Origin: Ailurus styani
Lineage: Eukaryota; Chordata; Mammalia; Carnivora; Ailuridae
DNA length: 64,000 nucleotides
Reading direction: 5' to 3'
NCBI GenBank assembly: GCA_002007465.1
Contig: LNAC01000039.1
Span: forward strand, 4,508,667 to 4,572,666
Every line of letters starts with the position of its first letter. The stretch's first letter is position 1. The notes under the pieces are model-generated. The model made no database searches and was not told the DNA's origin. It worked only from the letters and a program-made list of their open reading frames with translations. A program made the translations under genes and the position numbers. Shown one piece after another: positions 1-16,098 of this stretch.

Positions 1-22
1 TTAGAACCCTAAAAATGTTTAA

Positions 23-1885
<1,863 letters not shown>

Positions 1886-2389
1886 TGAACTTATTGGGGC
1901 AGACAAGACATTAGGGTGATTGTGGAATGAACATTCATTGTGGGCACAGGATTTCCTCTGGTTATGTATCTTGAGATGGAAGCTGCAGAATCTTTATCTC
2001 TTACTTCATGGAATAAACATTACATAAAATATTTCTGTAAAGTAAAATTTTCTGCAGTGAATTCTATTTTTCAGCATTAAATAGGAGCAGGAATTTTTTT
2101 CTATCAACTAAATACTAACATTTTTATGAAAATAATGTTTATCATTGTATTCTCGTTATTTGCTCACAAATCTTTCTTCATTACTACTTTGTGAGTTTCT
2201 TCAGACCAAGGATCATGTTTTATTTATCTTTTAAGGAACTAATATTGTATATCCCCAGCATTTTATTTTCAGCTACGAATATAATGTAGTGGTTAAAAAA
2301 ACAAAAGAGCAAAAATCCTACCAACTGCATAAAGGGTATGTCTTTAGAAGTCATCCTTTTGTTATAGTTTGAATTTTAGGGTACCCGTG

Positions 2390-2890
2390 ACAGTGGTCTG
2401 CAAGACCATTCCCAGGCTCAGAGATGCACTAAGAAAACTCAAAGCGCTTAGTATATTGTTGTACTCATGGCTGTGATTATTAAGGTTAAAGGATACAAAG
2501 CAAAATTAGCACAGGCAAAGTCCAGAGGAAGTAGGTAAAGCTTTCCGAGAGTGTTCTCCTAATGGAGTCCCACGGAATGTGCTTAATTCTCCCAGCAGCT
2601 TGTTGTCACAGCGTGTGTGAAATGTTGCCAACCAGAGATGTCAGATACTCAGTGCCAGGGTTTTCACTGGAGGCTGGTCCCCTAGGCAGCTTCTGCTTGG
2701 CACACACCAAAATTCCTGACTCCCAGAAGGAAAGAGAATGTTCAGCAAAATCGTATTGTTTCAACAGACAGGTTAGGCACAGTGAGCCACTCTTGTCCGT
2801 CTGGGAATGGTGGGAACACAAGTTCCCAGATGTCAGCCAAGGGCCAACCAAATAAGCAGGCCTTTCTGAGGATAGCAATCAGGCTTGTTG
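2390..2890. repeat. Old mammalian interspersed repeat, probably LTR-type, family not named
   Basis: This block, from the GACAGTGGTCTGCAAGACCA region to about AGGCCTTTCTGAGGATAG, looks like a diverged dispersed mammalian repeat I have seen in many introns. I cannot name the family with certainty. The overlapping open frames on both strands are not convincing as genes. Confidence 0.4.
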
Positions 2891-2999
2891 TGTTAACTGT
2901 TTTCCATACTGCACCTTCTTTGAAGCGATGAAGACATTTTAAGAAATTAAAATATTTTAAATCATTAAAATGCTTTAAATTATTAAAATAAAATATCAA

Positions 3000-3200
3000 G
3001 GGGCACGCGGGTGGCTCAGTCATTAAGCGTCTGCCTTCAGCTCAGGTCATGATCCCAGAGTCCTGGGATCGAGCCCCGTGTTAGGCTCCCTGCTCTGTGG
3101 GAAACCTGCTTCTCTCTCTCTCACTCCCCCTTCTTGTGTGTCCCTCTCTAGCTGTGTTTCTCTCTGTCAAATAAATAAATAAAATCTTTAAAAAGTAAAT
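3000..3200 (+). repeat. CanSINE, sense
   Basis: It has the head GGGGCACGCGGGTGGCTCAG, an internal CT-rich part and an AATAAATAAAATC tail. A direct repeat AAAATAAAATATCAA flanks it at 2985-2999 and 3201-3215 and is the target-site duplication. Confidence 0.93.
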
Positions 3201-3450
3201 AAAATAAAATATCAATATCATTATATAGTACTTAGAACATATTCCCAGGTGTTCATTAGCATGTGGAGAAAATAAGTAGGAAGGAAAAATAATGAGATCT
3301 GCAAAAACAATCAAAGGAATGCAACAAAACTCCATGAAGAAATGCTGGAGGAGGTAGAGAATCTTACTGTTGAGGGGAGAAGGATAGGGCTAAATGCCCT
3401 GAAATTACTCTTCACGTCTGTAGAAACCAAACAGGAAATGGGCTTAAATT

Positions 3451-3649
3451 TTTTTTTTTAAAGATTTTTTATTTATTCATTTGAAACAGAGAGAGAGATC
3501 ACAAATAGGCAGAGAGGCAGGCAGAGAGAGAGGAGGAAGCAGGCTCCCTGCTGAGCAGAGAGCCCGATGCGGGCCTCGATCCCAGGACCCTGGGATCATG
3601 ACCTGAGCCGAAGGCAGCGGCTTTAACCCACTGAGCCACCCAGGCGCCT
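3451..3649 (-). repeat. CanSINE, antisense, with 16-bp target duplication
   Basis: It reads poly(T), AAGATTTTTTATTTATTC, GA-rich, then GAGCCACCCAGGCGCC, the reverse complement of a CanSINE. The direct repeat GAAATGGGCTTAAATT flanks it at 3435-3450 and 3650-3665. The duplication is perfect, so this is a fairly recent insertion. Confidence 0.95.
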
Positions 3650-3880
3650 GAAATGGGCTTAAATTAAAGCAAGAGAGATTTTGGTTGAACCTGGGTGACA
3701 AATGCCTGAGTGTGTGACATTGGGTCAAGATAAGATGCTTCTTTCCTGGGTTCTCTGTGAGGAAAGAGAGCATGGATAGCCTTCCATCTCAGTTATTTGC
3801 ATATTCACTTACCAGAAAGAACCAAAGTAAGAAGAATCAGTTGATTATTCTGGCACATTCAGCCCTATTACTTTGATTCT

Positions 3881-4084
3881 TTTTTTTTTTTAAAGATTTT
3901 ATTTATTTATTTGACACACAGAGAGAGATTACAAGTAGGCAGAGAGGCAGGCAGAGAGAGAGAGAGGAGGAAGCAGGCTCCCTGCTGAGCAGAGAGCCCG
4001 ATGCGGGCCTCGATCCCAGGACGCTGAGATCATGACCTGAGCCGAAAGCAGAGGCTTTAACCCACTGAGCCACCCAGGCGCCCT
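3881..4084 (-). repeat. CanSINE, antisense, just upstream of FIG4 exon 13
   Basis: A reverse-complement CanSINE beginning with a T-run and ending GAGCCACCCAGGCGCC. The target duplication CTATTACTTTGATTCTTT at 4085-4102 matches the sequence before the T-run. It ends 96 bases before the exon 13 acceptor. Confidence 0.95.
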
Positions 4085-4180
4085 CTATTACTTTGATTCT
4101 TTGTAGAAAAGAGCTGGAGCCAAAAATGAATATAGATTATGCTATTAATTTTTTTCTTAAACATCTATTTTTAAACACAG

Positions 4181-4226
4181 GTGGAATGAACTAGGAGGAT
4201 GTGTGATTCCTACTGGTCGTCTGCAG
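4181..4226 (+). CDS. FIG4: FIG4 exon 13 (residues 463-478), 46 bases
   Basis: Acceptor TTTTTAAACACAG|G and donor CTGCAG|GTATAG. The first base completes the lysine codon, then the exon reads WNELGGCVIPTGRLQ and ends in phase 0. It is a very short exon just before the catalytic P-loop exon. Its length is not a multiple of three, so skipping it would shift the frame. I chose the boundaries because they give the continuous Sac-domain protein. Confidence 0.95.
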
Positions 4227-6506
<2,280 letters not shown>

Positions 6507-6651
6507 TAAAATAGAATCTCACTTAGAAGGTGCTCAAGAAACATTTGTTCAAGATATGAATGAATAATTTTGTATTTTAAATAGTGCAGTGTTGCATTTT
6601 GCCACCCATAATAGGAGCTTTTAAATAATGCAGAAGACTTTACAAAATTTT

Positions 6652-6841
6652 CTTTTAAACTATTTATTTATTTGAGAGAGAACAAGAGCAAACATGAGTG
6701 GTTGGTGTGGAGGGGCAGAGGAAGAGAGAGAAGCAGACTCCCCGCTGAGCAGGGAACCTATACAGGGCTGGATCCCAGGACCCTGAGAGCATGACCTGAG
6801 CTGAAGGCAGACTCTCAACTGAATGAGCCCCCCAGGCACCC
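6652..6841 (-). repeat. CanSINE, antisense, older copy
   Basis: TTATTTATTTGAGAGAGAAC followed by GATCCCAGGACC and a diverged GAGCCCCCCAGGCACCC head. The imperfect flanks AATAATGCAGAAGACTTT and AGTAATGCAAAATACTTT look like a decayed target duplication. Confidence 0.88.
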
Positions 6842-7995
6842 AGTAATGCAAAATACTTTGATCCCTTGGCTTCTGTCACCTTGTGATACATAAATAAATT
6901 TGTTTGAGGGTATTTAATCATTATTTTTAAAAATAGGATTCATAGTCTTGACAAGCTAAGTTTTAAAATGTCAGCTAGAAATTAATAGTAGCATCAACAC
7001 TAAATTATATCTTTTTTTATTTTATGACTTGTGAATACTCAAAGTAACAAGTTGTTAAAATGGTACTTGTGCTGCCTCCATTATGATGGCATTTCCAACA
7101 TAATGGATATCACAGACCAAATCCTCATATTCTTCTGGTGGAGGGATGGCATGGAGATGTTAACTTTGGATTCCTGTGTAGCAAAGCTGAAGTACAGGGA
7201 TGGGCTGAAGAGGGGGCTGCCATGTTGGGAGGGGCCTGTCCTCCTAGATATGGTTGGGCCAAAGGATCTTTGAGTGTTTACTGGTGACCAGATGTAGGCT
7301 TCATGAGGGAGGGTGGTAGCATGGGATTGACCTCAGTCCTGGCTGGAGGGACCCAGCAGCAAGAACCAGGAGGCGATCCCTGGATTCCTAAGGAAGGAGT
7401 TGCAAAAAACTGATATGAAAAGTTGTTTGGTCTACACCAAGGGAACTGCAAGAGAGTCCCTGGTGACAGGAACTTCTGAAGCATGCCTGAAAGCACCCAC
7501 AGAGTCAGCTTTCAATATTTTCCGTTTCCAGAGACAATGCAAAGTCAGTTTGCTATGTTACAATGCAAGCATATCAGTTTTCCATGTGTTTAATAAATTA
7601 TTAAAAACAGCCAAAGACAACATGTGTATATTATCCCACGATGTCTGTGGGTCGAAAGTCCAGGCACAACTTAGCTGGATTTTCTGCACAGAGTCTTACA
7701 GAGCTACAGTCAAGATGTCAGGCACGCTGTGGTCTCCATCTGGAGGTTGCACTAGGGAAGGATTTGCTCCCTGCTTGCGTGTTTGTTGGTGGAATTCAAC
7801 TCCTCATAGTTTTTTGTGACTTTGGAACTCTTAGTAACTTGCTTCTTCACAGCCGGCAAGGGAAAGTGAGTTTCTAAAATGAGTCTGCTAGCAAGAGAGT
7901 CTTATAATTGTGGGAGTGGTGGCCCATTCCTTTGCCATATCCCATTGTTTAGGAACAAATCATAGCTCCCACCCCCACGCAAGGGAAATCAGTAT

Positions 7996-8420
7996 AAGTT
8001 TGCTAGGGCTGCTGTAACCAAATAGCACAAACGGAGTGGCTGAAAGTCCAAAATCAAGTTGTTGGTTGGGCCAGGCACCTTCCGAAATCGTTAGGTGAGA
8101 ATCCCGACTTGCTTCTTCCTTTCTTCTGGTAGTTTGCCAGCAATCCTTGGTGTTCCTTGGCTTGCAGCTGTAGCACCTCAGCCTCTGCCTCCATGGTTAC
8201 ATGGCCGTCCTCCTTCTGGTGTCTCTGTCAGTGTCAGATTTCCCTGGTCTCACAAGGACACTAGTCATATTGCATTAGGGCCCATCCTTATTTAGTGTGA
8301 CATTTGAACTTGATTATATCAGCAAAAACCCTATTTTCCAATAAGATTATACATTCACAGGTATTTGGGATTAGGACTGCAGTGTATCTTTTGTGGGAGA
8401 CAGTTCACCCTATAGCAGAG
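7996..8420 (+). repeat. Old interspersed repeat, copy 1 (family not named)
   Basis: The block starts AGTTTGCTAGGGCTGCTGTAA, continues GAAAGTCCAAAATCAAG and ends near GGGAGACAGTTCACCCTATA. It is the same type as 9575-10040. I recognise it as a common ancient mammalian dispersed repeat but cannot assign it safely to a named family. Confidence 0.55.
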
Positions 8421-8679
8421 AGTATCACACTACAGTGCAAAGACCAGGAGGGTGGGGATCATAGGGTCCACTCTGGAGCGCACCGCCTCAAGTAAGGCCT
8501 TCCCTATTCACACCACCTTGGAGGAGCCAGAAGCTGGTTGGTAGCCTGGTGGGCCTGGGAGGGAAGTACAAGACAATCTGTAGGTCCTGCATTTCATTTA
8601 CTCCATTGCTAGTCTCCAGACACACTGACGCTCTCACAGTTCCCTGAATAAATTAGGCTGCTTGTGCCGCAGGCTTAAT

Positions 8680-8985
8680 TGTATGCTGTTCCACCTCTTG
8701 GAACACGTGACTGCAGTCTTCTCCTAATGCCTAGCCAGCCTTGCAAGCTCACTCTACTTTCACTTGCTCGAAGAAGGTCCTCCAGTGTTTGTTTTAATGG
8801 CATTCTGTGCATTTCCTTTGTAGCATTTAGCACAGTTGCTGTGAAATCATTCATGATGCAATTAGTTCCTGCCATGAGACCTGAGAGCCCCATGGGCAGC
8901 TTGTTCACCACAGTGTCCCCAGTGCTTTGCTTATGGCACACTAAATATTTGTGGGATGAATTAATAAACGCATGAGTTAATTCAT
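8680..8985 (+). repeat. L2 LINE 3'-end remnant
   Basis: The sequence has L2-like 3' end wording: CCCCAGTGCTTTGC, GGCACACTAAATATTTGTGG and GATGAATTAATAAA. It is diverged, and the overlapping open frames on both strands are not genes. Confidence 0.45.
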
Positions 8986-9574
8986 TGCCCATGTCCTCCC
9001 CAATTCCCCCTTTTCCCTGATTACAAAATTGACGGGACTAAGGATGCCAGCCTAGTAGCATGTAGCTTATCAGCAATGCTCTGACACGGCTCAGATCATT
9101 TCTTTTGCATTCGCTAAGCCCACTGTAGTACACTGGGTCAGCTCAGTGTATAACATAAACCACAGAGTCCACTGTGGACCTTAACGAGTATTTAGATATT
9201 CTTCTTTATGCCTGCTCCTTGAACTGGGTTTAAAACTTAAAAATCAAAGTAGAGTAATCCAAGCAAAAACTGAGAGTTAGGGAAGTCGAATTTAGAGATG
9301 CTGGCCGGTGGCATAAGTTTCAATTCTAGGTTTCTAAAGGAAAAATATTAAAGCATTTCCACCATCCTTTATTATCCCTAATGCTCTGGTTACCAGTGAA
9401 GACATTAATATGTATTGATGTATTCAAATTGGCTACAATGTGAGTTAGAAGTAATTGGTTATTATCAATCATGAAAACACAAAATTACAATGGGTTTCAC
9501 TTGTTTTTACCAATTAGAGCATTGATTAAAATAAGGTTATCTCCCTGAAGGCATTCTCACTGGCTCCACTTCGT

Positions 9575-10040
9575 TATACTAGCTTCCTAGGGCTTCTGTA
9601 ATAAAACATCTCAAGCTAAGTGGCTTAGAGCAGCAGCAGTTTATCATGTCACAGTTTTGGAGGCTAGAAGTCCAAAATCAGGATGAGCAGGGCTGTGCTC
9701 TCTCTGAAGGCGTCAGGGGAGGATCCTTACTTCGGAGCTTCTGATGTTTTCTGGTAATCCACGGCTTGCAACCGCAGCACTTTAATTCCTACCTCTGACT
9801 TTGCCTGACATTTTCCCTTTGTGTCTGTGTCTACATGGCATTATCCCTGTGAGTCTCTCTCTTCCTGTAAGGACATGAGTTGTATAGGATTATGGGCTGC
9901 CCTACTCCAGTGGGACTGCATCTTAACTGGATTATATCTGCAAAGACTCAACTTCCAGTTAAGGTCACATTCACGGGTCCTAGGGCTTAGGGCTTCAACG
10001 TATCTTTTTGGGGGGGACACAACTCAACCTATAACACTCG
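9575..10040 (+). repeat. Old interspersed repeat, copy 2
   Basis: TAGCTTCCTAGGGCTTCTGT, then GTGGCTTAGAGCAG, TTGGAGGCTAGAAGTCCAAA and an end at GGGGGGGACACAACTCAACC. It shares order and wording with the copy at 7996-8420. Confidence 0.6.
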
Positions 10041-10948
10041 TGTAAGTTATGTGCCAACAAGTACATGCGTCTCTGGGGATGGGTTACCATGGGAAAGGTG
10101 GAAAACTGACACTCTTCTGCCTTCTGTCATCATTGTCCCTGTAATGGGAATCATTACTGACAGATAAGGACCACGTGTTTTTTAATAATACGGGGGGACA
10201 GAGAGAACAACTGTGGAGATGTACACGATTTAAAAAGCAGGGAGGACTATTAAAAGATAGAAGATGGTCATGAAAAAGTGTAACATGCACCTAATGGATG
10301 TATAAAGCAAAACTGTGTACAACTGAAAGAGGAACTACTTTGAAAGCAATTATTTTATGAATAGTGTGGCTAAAACAGACTTTACTTTGAGAAGCATGGT
10401 ATCCTTGGGGTGTACAACTTATTTTAAAATTACAGTGGATATCATATAATGTTAATATATTTCTAGAGCCATTTACTTTAAACCACTCAAGATAACTTTA
10501 CAAAATTTAATTTCCTCAGGTTATTCCTCTGGGGTGGACAGGAAGACACTTCACATTAGGTTGTTAGGAATTTTTCCCTCTCATTACCAAAAAAAAATGT
10601 AATATAGACAGACAAACAGCAAATTAAGTCAAAGATAAGCTAAGGAGAAATTTGAAACCTACCAAAAAATGCTAATTTCCTTTAGATGTAAAGAGCCAGT
10701 ATTTTCTTTAGATGTAATAAGCCAATATAAAGAGACCAATAGTTCCAGAGAAAAAAATGGGCAAATGACATGTACATTTCATAGGGAAAGCAATGCAGAT
10801 GGATTCTAAACACATAAAAGAAAGCTCAACTTCACTCATAATAAGAAAAATTAAATGATAGTAGGGTGCCACTGCATACATCAACCAAGATCAAAAAAGG
10901 TTGGTGCTACTTTGTTGGCATAGGGGGAAACAGGATCCCTCATAGAGT

Positions 10949-12115
10949 TTTTTTTTTTTATTGAAGTGTAGTTGATGTATCATATTACATTAGTTTCAGG
11001 TATACAACATTGTGATTCAACATTTATATATATTACGAAGTAATCATGGCAAATCTAGCGACTCTCTGTTACCCATACAAAGTTGTTACAATGTTATAAC
11101 TATATTTTCCATGCTATACATTGCAACCCCATGTTATATTTATATTATAATTGAAAGTTTATACCTTTTAATCCCCTTCCCCTAACTTGCCCAATTCTCC
11201 CTCTCCTCTGGCAACTACCAGATTGTTCCTATGAATTTGTTTCTGTTTTGTTTTTTTGTTAATTTGTATTGTTTTTTAGATTCCACATATAAGTGAAATT
11301 ATATAATATTTGTCTTTCTGTATCTGACTTATTTCACTTAGCATAATGCTTCTAGGTCTCTTCAGATTTCGTTCTTTTTTTTATAGCTGAGTAATATTCC
11401 ATTGTGTGTGGTGTGTGCATGTGTGTGTATATCACATTTTTTTTATTCATTCATCTATTGATGGACACTTAAGTTGCATCCATATCTTGGGTATTGTGAC
11501 TAATGCTACAATGAACGTAGGATACATCTTTTTGAATTAGTGTTTTTGGTTTTTTTTTTGGATAAATACCTGGAAGTGGAATTGCCAGATCATATGATAG
11601 TTTTAGTCTTAATTTTTTGCAGATCCTCCACACTCTTTTCCACAGTGGCTACACCATTTTGCATTCCCACCAACAGTGCACAAGAGTTCCCTTTTCTCTG
11701 ATTCTTCACCAGCACTTGTTATTTCTTGTCTTTTTGATCCTAGCCATTCTGACAGTTGTGAGGTGATAGCTTATTGTGGTTTTGATTTGCATTCCCCTGG
11801 TGATAAGTGATGTTGACTATCTTTTCAATATGTCTATAGGCCATTTGGATGCCTTCCTTGGAGAAGCGTCTCTTCAGGTCCTCTGCCCACTTTTCAATCA
11901 GTTTGGTTTTTTTTGGTATTGAGTTATGTGAGTTCTTAATATATTGTGGATATTACCCCCTTATTGGATATATCATTTGCAGATACCTTCTCCCATTCTG
12001 TAGATTGTCTTTCATTTGTTCAGGGTCTTCTTCACTGTGCAAAAGTTTTTTAGTTTGATGTAGTCCCATTTGTTCCTTTTTATTTTTGTTGCTGTAGGAA
12101 TTTTATCATTGGTTT
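10949..12115 (-). mobile_element. 5'-truncated L1 LINE, antisense
   Basis: The + strand begins with a T-run, then the L1 3' UTR in reverse (TTGAAGTGTAGTTGATG, TTTCAGGTATACAACATTG). The reverse complement of the ORF2 C-terminal part follows (ACCAACAGTGCACAAGAG, TTTTCAATATGTCTATAGGCC), up to about 12115. The reading frame is broken by many stops, so it is a dead copy. Confidence 0.85.
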
Positions 12116-13089
12116 GTATAGACAGATTGATGTTGTATAGGCAACATACCTGACTCTCCTTCAGGCTCATTTGAAACACTGTTCTTGAAGCTTCACATAT
12201 TAGCGTGCTTTGAAGTTTGTCTTTAAGAAGTACCTTTGGTTTCTAACATAGCTGGTTACATCGGCAGTTGGAGGATGCCAACAAGAGATACCTAGGTACT
12301 CCCTTCTGATGTTAGGAAGAGTTTTATAACTGTCTGAAGGACCTTGTTAAGCTCCTTCTAAACTTTTTTTTTTTACATTTATGTTTTTTTCGTAAGCTGA
12401 ATTTTCTTTCTGAAGCTTGTTGAATTTCAGTCCTGTTATAAGAAAGAAAAAAAAGATACAGGATACCTTTTTCAGTTAATAATAGATCTGCTCTGTACAT
12501 GCATACATGTATACATACATACATGTGCAATTTAAAATTGTGGTGTGTGTGTGCATGCACTCATGGAAGAGAATCCTATCCTCCTCAGACAGAGATTTGA
12601 AAAAAAGAGAAGTTCACAAGATAAAGACCGCAGAGCTCACCACACATGGGAAGCATGTGGAGGAGCCATTCCTCAGCTTTGTGATCATGCCGCACGTAAG
12701 GTTGTGGAATGGTTCTTCTCCCTTTCTGCTCACCACTGGATCAGAGGTGTGTAAGGGAGGAGAACGTTTTAGTTTATCAAGACTAGTGAGGGTCATCCAT
12801 CTAACAGCCCGATAAGCTATGTTTGGCCCTAGCAGGAAGAAGACATGTGGCAAAATGTTTTGTTTTAATAACATTTTAAATAACATTAATAACTGTTCAT
12901 CAGTCCTGCAACCAAAGTAGTTAAACATGGCAAGAGAAAATGTTGTAGCTAATTACGCTCCATTTTAAACTGACTGCAGTTCTCCAAAGGACACTCCAAA
13001 GAGCCTGCCAGTCGTACTACATTTCTCTAGTATATTCGTTCTAGGGGAGTGACCATTTGGAAATGGCCCTTTCCAAAAGGACCATTTCA

Positions 13090-13917
13090 TACCATTTCAT
13101 GTCTTCTCCTAAAATCTACAGCACCCCACTCCCCGCTGTGACCTTGCTTGTACTTCACTGAGAACTTGTCATTGAGGTGATCTCCCTCTTCATCTTCCCT
13201 CTCAAAGCAGAGCCTGTCCTTATCTGCACCTCTAGTTTCTCTATTGTATTATAGCAGTTAGAGTAGCTCTGTCCTATCTTAGGCCATCTGCTCTGCCATG
13301 CTTTGAATCTCACCCCTTCATGCTTGCCTATAAGTAGACTCTCATTTCTGCACATCTCCCCCTCCACTGCCTCATTTCCATTAGCATGAAAGCGCTCCTT
13401 AGTATTTTCCATCGGACCTTTCCTTTCATCCCCAGTCTCATGCCCCTGTCCAGCTACAGTCCTTTCTCCTTGCATTCCTAACCAAGACCTCTTGAGTGAT
13501 CTGCATGCCCGTTTCCTCTCCTGTCCTGTTCTCTCCACCTGCTTCACAGGGCATCTGCCCTGTCATTGCCACTGAACCTGTGTTTGTCAGAATCACCAGC
13601 TGTCTCCATATTGCCAAATCCAGGGTCACTTCTGTCTTCATCTTGCTCAGCCTTTCAGCAGCTTTTATCATGGGGGACCACTCCTGTTTCTTGAAACTCA
13701 CCTCTGTGATCTCTCACTCAGTCTCTCTAGTGACGTCTCCTGCCCCATTTCTAAACGCCCTTCTCTTTTCTCTCTACACTTTTACATTGGGAGCATCTCA
13801 TACTCATAAGTACCGTGCATTTGACATTGACCTTTGTGTCTCTAACCTTGACTTCCCCACTGAACTCCCGACTCATTTTTCTAAAAGCCCACCTAGCTAG
13901 CATCCCTTCTTGAACAT
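13090..13917 (+). repeat. L2/CR1-type LINE remnant (RT region)
   Basis: The open frame at 13496-13900 contains SLSAAFIMGDHSCFLKL. It resembles a decayed form of the LSAAFDTVDHSLLL stretch of L2/CR1 reverse transcriptase. With the piece at 14771-15690 it probably forms one old L2 split by later insertions. This assignment is inference from memory of the family. Confidence 0.5.
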
Positions 13918-14528
13918 TGTATTAGTTTTCTGTAGGTTCTATAATAAATTACTGCAAAATTAGTGCCTTAAAGCAATACCCATTTATTATGTCACAGTTT
14001 CTGTGGGTCAGAAGTCTGGGTACAGCATTCCTCATCTGTGTTCTCTGCTTAGGGTCTCACAAGGCTGGTAAAAATGAAAGCAGTGAAGTCAAATGAAGTC
14101 AAAAGAAGCCAAAATTAAGTCAGTATTGGCCAAACTGGGTTCTTACCTGGAGGCTTCCAGGCTTGTTGAGGTAAATGGCAGAATCCCATGCAATTAAGGG
14201 ACTGAAGTCCCTATGGCCTTTCTGGCTGTTGCCTGGGGTCATTCTCAGTTCCTAAAGGCTGCTCACCTTCCTTGACTTGTGGCCTGCTCTGTCCTCAGGG
14301 CTAGCAGTGATACATTGAATCCTTCTTGTGCTTCTAATCTCTCTGTCTTCCTTTCTACTTTCCTCTTCTGCCTTTGAAGGATCCGTGTGATACAGTGGGC
14401 CCACCCAGATAATAAAGGATAATTGCCCGATCTTGGAGTCAGTAATTAGTAACCTCACTTACATCTGCAAAGTCCCTTTTGCTGTGTGATATGAAATATT
14501 TATGGGTATGACGCTAGGGAGGAAAGGT
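13918..14528 (+). repeat. Old interspersed repeat, copy 3 (related type)
   Basis: GTATTAGTTTTCTGTAGGTT at the start, CAGAAGTCTGGGTACAGC inside, GTGGGCCCACCCAGATAATA near the end. It is of the same general class as 7996-8420 and 9575-10040 and appears inserted into the L2 remnant. Confidence 0.5.
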
Positions 14529-14547
14529 CTTGGGGCCCAAATTTCTT

Positions 14548-14751
14548 TCTTTCTTTTTTTTTTTTTTAACATTTTATTTCTTTATTTGTCAGAGAGAGAG
14601 TGAGCGAGCACAAGCAGGGGGAGCGTCAGGCAGAGGGAGAAGCAGGCTCCCCGCTGAGCAAGGAGCCCGATGTAGGACTCGATCCCAGGAGTCTGGGATC
14701 ATGACCTGAGCCAAAGACAGTTGCTTAACTGACTGAGCCACCCAGGCGCCC
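14548..14751 (-). repeat. CanSINE, antisense, with 19-bp target duplication
   Basis: T-run, ACATTTTATTTC, GA-rich, GATCCCAGGAGTCTGGGATC, and head GAGCCACCCAGGCGCC. CTTGGGGCCCAAATTTCTT flanks it at 14529-14547 and 14752-14770. Confidence 0.95.
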
Positions 14752-14770
14752 CTTGGGGCCCAAATTTCTT

Positions 14771-15690
14771 ACTACCACAGATATCTAATAAGAAGCTGAA
14801 ACCAATCATTGCTGAGACAGAAACTCCTTACTCTGACTCAGACCTGTTTCTCCGCTTGCCTTTCCACCTCAGTACCTGTTGCTCAGTCCAGAAACCTTGG
14901 AATTGTCCCTGATTTCTTCATTTTCCTTACTTATCCCTGCTGTCCCAGTCCCATCTCTTGGCAAATCTCATTGTCTCAGCCTCCAAAGTATACCCGAAAT
15001 GCTTCTGCTGTTTTTCATCCTGCCTGCCACCATGCTGGTGCAATAAACGGTCACCTCTTATGTGAACAACCACGGTTGCTCCTGCTTTGGCTCTTTGCCT
15101 CCACATGTGGGCTCCTGTTCTTCATAGCAGCCAGAGGAGTCTTTTCAAAATTGAAGTCAGATAGCGTCACGTGCCTCTCTAAAACTCGTCCAGGGCTTTC
15201 CATCGCACATAAAATAGACTCTTTATCGTGACCTACAAGGCATTGTGTGGCCCGGCCCCATCTGTCTCTAATATGGCCGCTCCCCGTGTCCACTGTCCTC
15301 CAGCCTCCTTGGCCTTCCTTCTCTTCCTGGAGCTGCCCAGTCTGTTCCTCCTTCAGACCTTTGTTTGTGTTTGTCCTGCGTGGGCACAGCCCCTAGAGCT
15401 TTCTGTATTTTCTCATTTGTACACTTTAGATGTTACTTCCTCAGACCCTGCAGCCTCTGGCCCTGCCCTCACTACCCAGTTCAAGGGGCCCTGTCCCCTC
15501 CCTTCACTGTCATGTCGCTCTGTCATTGTCTTCATAGAACTTACATCCCCTGAATGTACCTGGTCCATTATTCACTTGTATGTGTGTTTGTTTGCCACTT
15601 GGAATGTAAGCCCCACCCACAGCCAGGGTCAGTCTTGTCCATTACTGTGTCCCTAGCACTGAGCAGAGTAGGTTCTTGGGTGAGTGAATG
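14771..15690 (+). repeat. L2 LINE 3' region
   Basis: The wording is typical of L2 3' sequence: CCTACAAGGCATTGTGTGGC, CCTCCAGCCTCCTTGGCCTT, and CCCTAGCACTGAGCAGAGTA before GGGTGAGTGAATGAGG. The open frames here are accidental. Confidence 0.55.
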
Positions 15691-16098
15691 AGGGTTGTTC
15701 TTCTTTTCAGTTATGAAAGTAATATGTGTTAATTACAGAAACTCACAATGAAGTCAGATAATCTTCACCTTCCAGAGACAGCCATTTGTTCCTATTTAGA
15801 GCATGAGTCTTCCTTATACGTAATATTTATATTCTGCTTTTGCCCTTTTAGCTAATGTGAATAATCTTTTTGACCTAAATATTCTTCTACAACATGATTT
15901 TTAGTAGCCTTATGGCAGTCAATCCTTTAGGAACTTACTGTTTAAAAAAACAGAAACAAATCATAATTTAGTTATTTAGTTATTATTTTGCATTTAGGTT
16001 TCTTTTAAACATCTTTAAAACATATACTCTTTTTTGCATATCTTTGATGTTATCTTAAGGAACTTCTAGAAGTATATTTATTGGGTCAGAGAATATAA

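Noticed and set aside
3435..4102. Repeated similar blocks that could suggest a CRISPR-like array
   Set aside because: The blocks are about 200-base SINEs with poly(T), tRNA heads and target duplications, not short repeats with spacers; the genome is mammalian.
14809..15656. Two overlapping 140-residue + strand frames
   Set aside because: They lie in L2 LINE 3' sequence, and neither frame fits a known protein.
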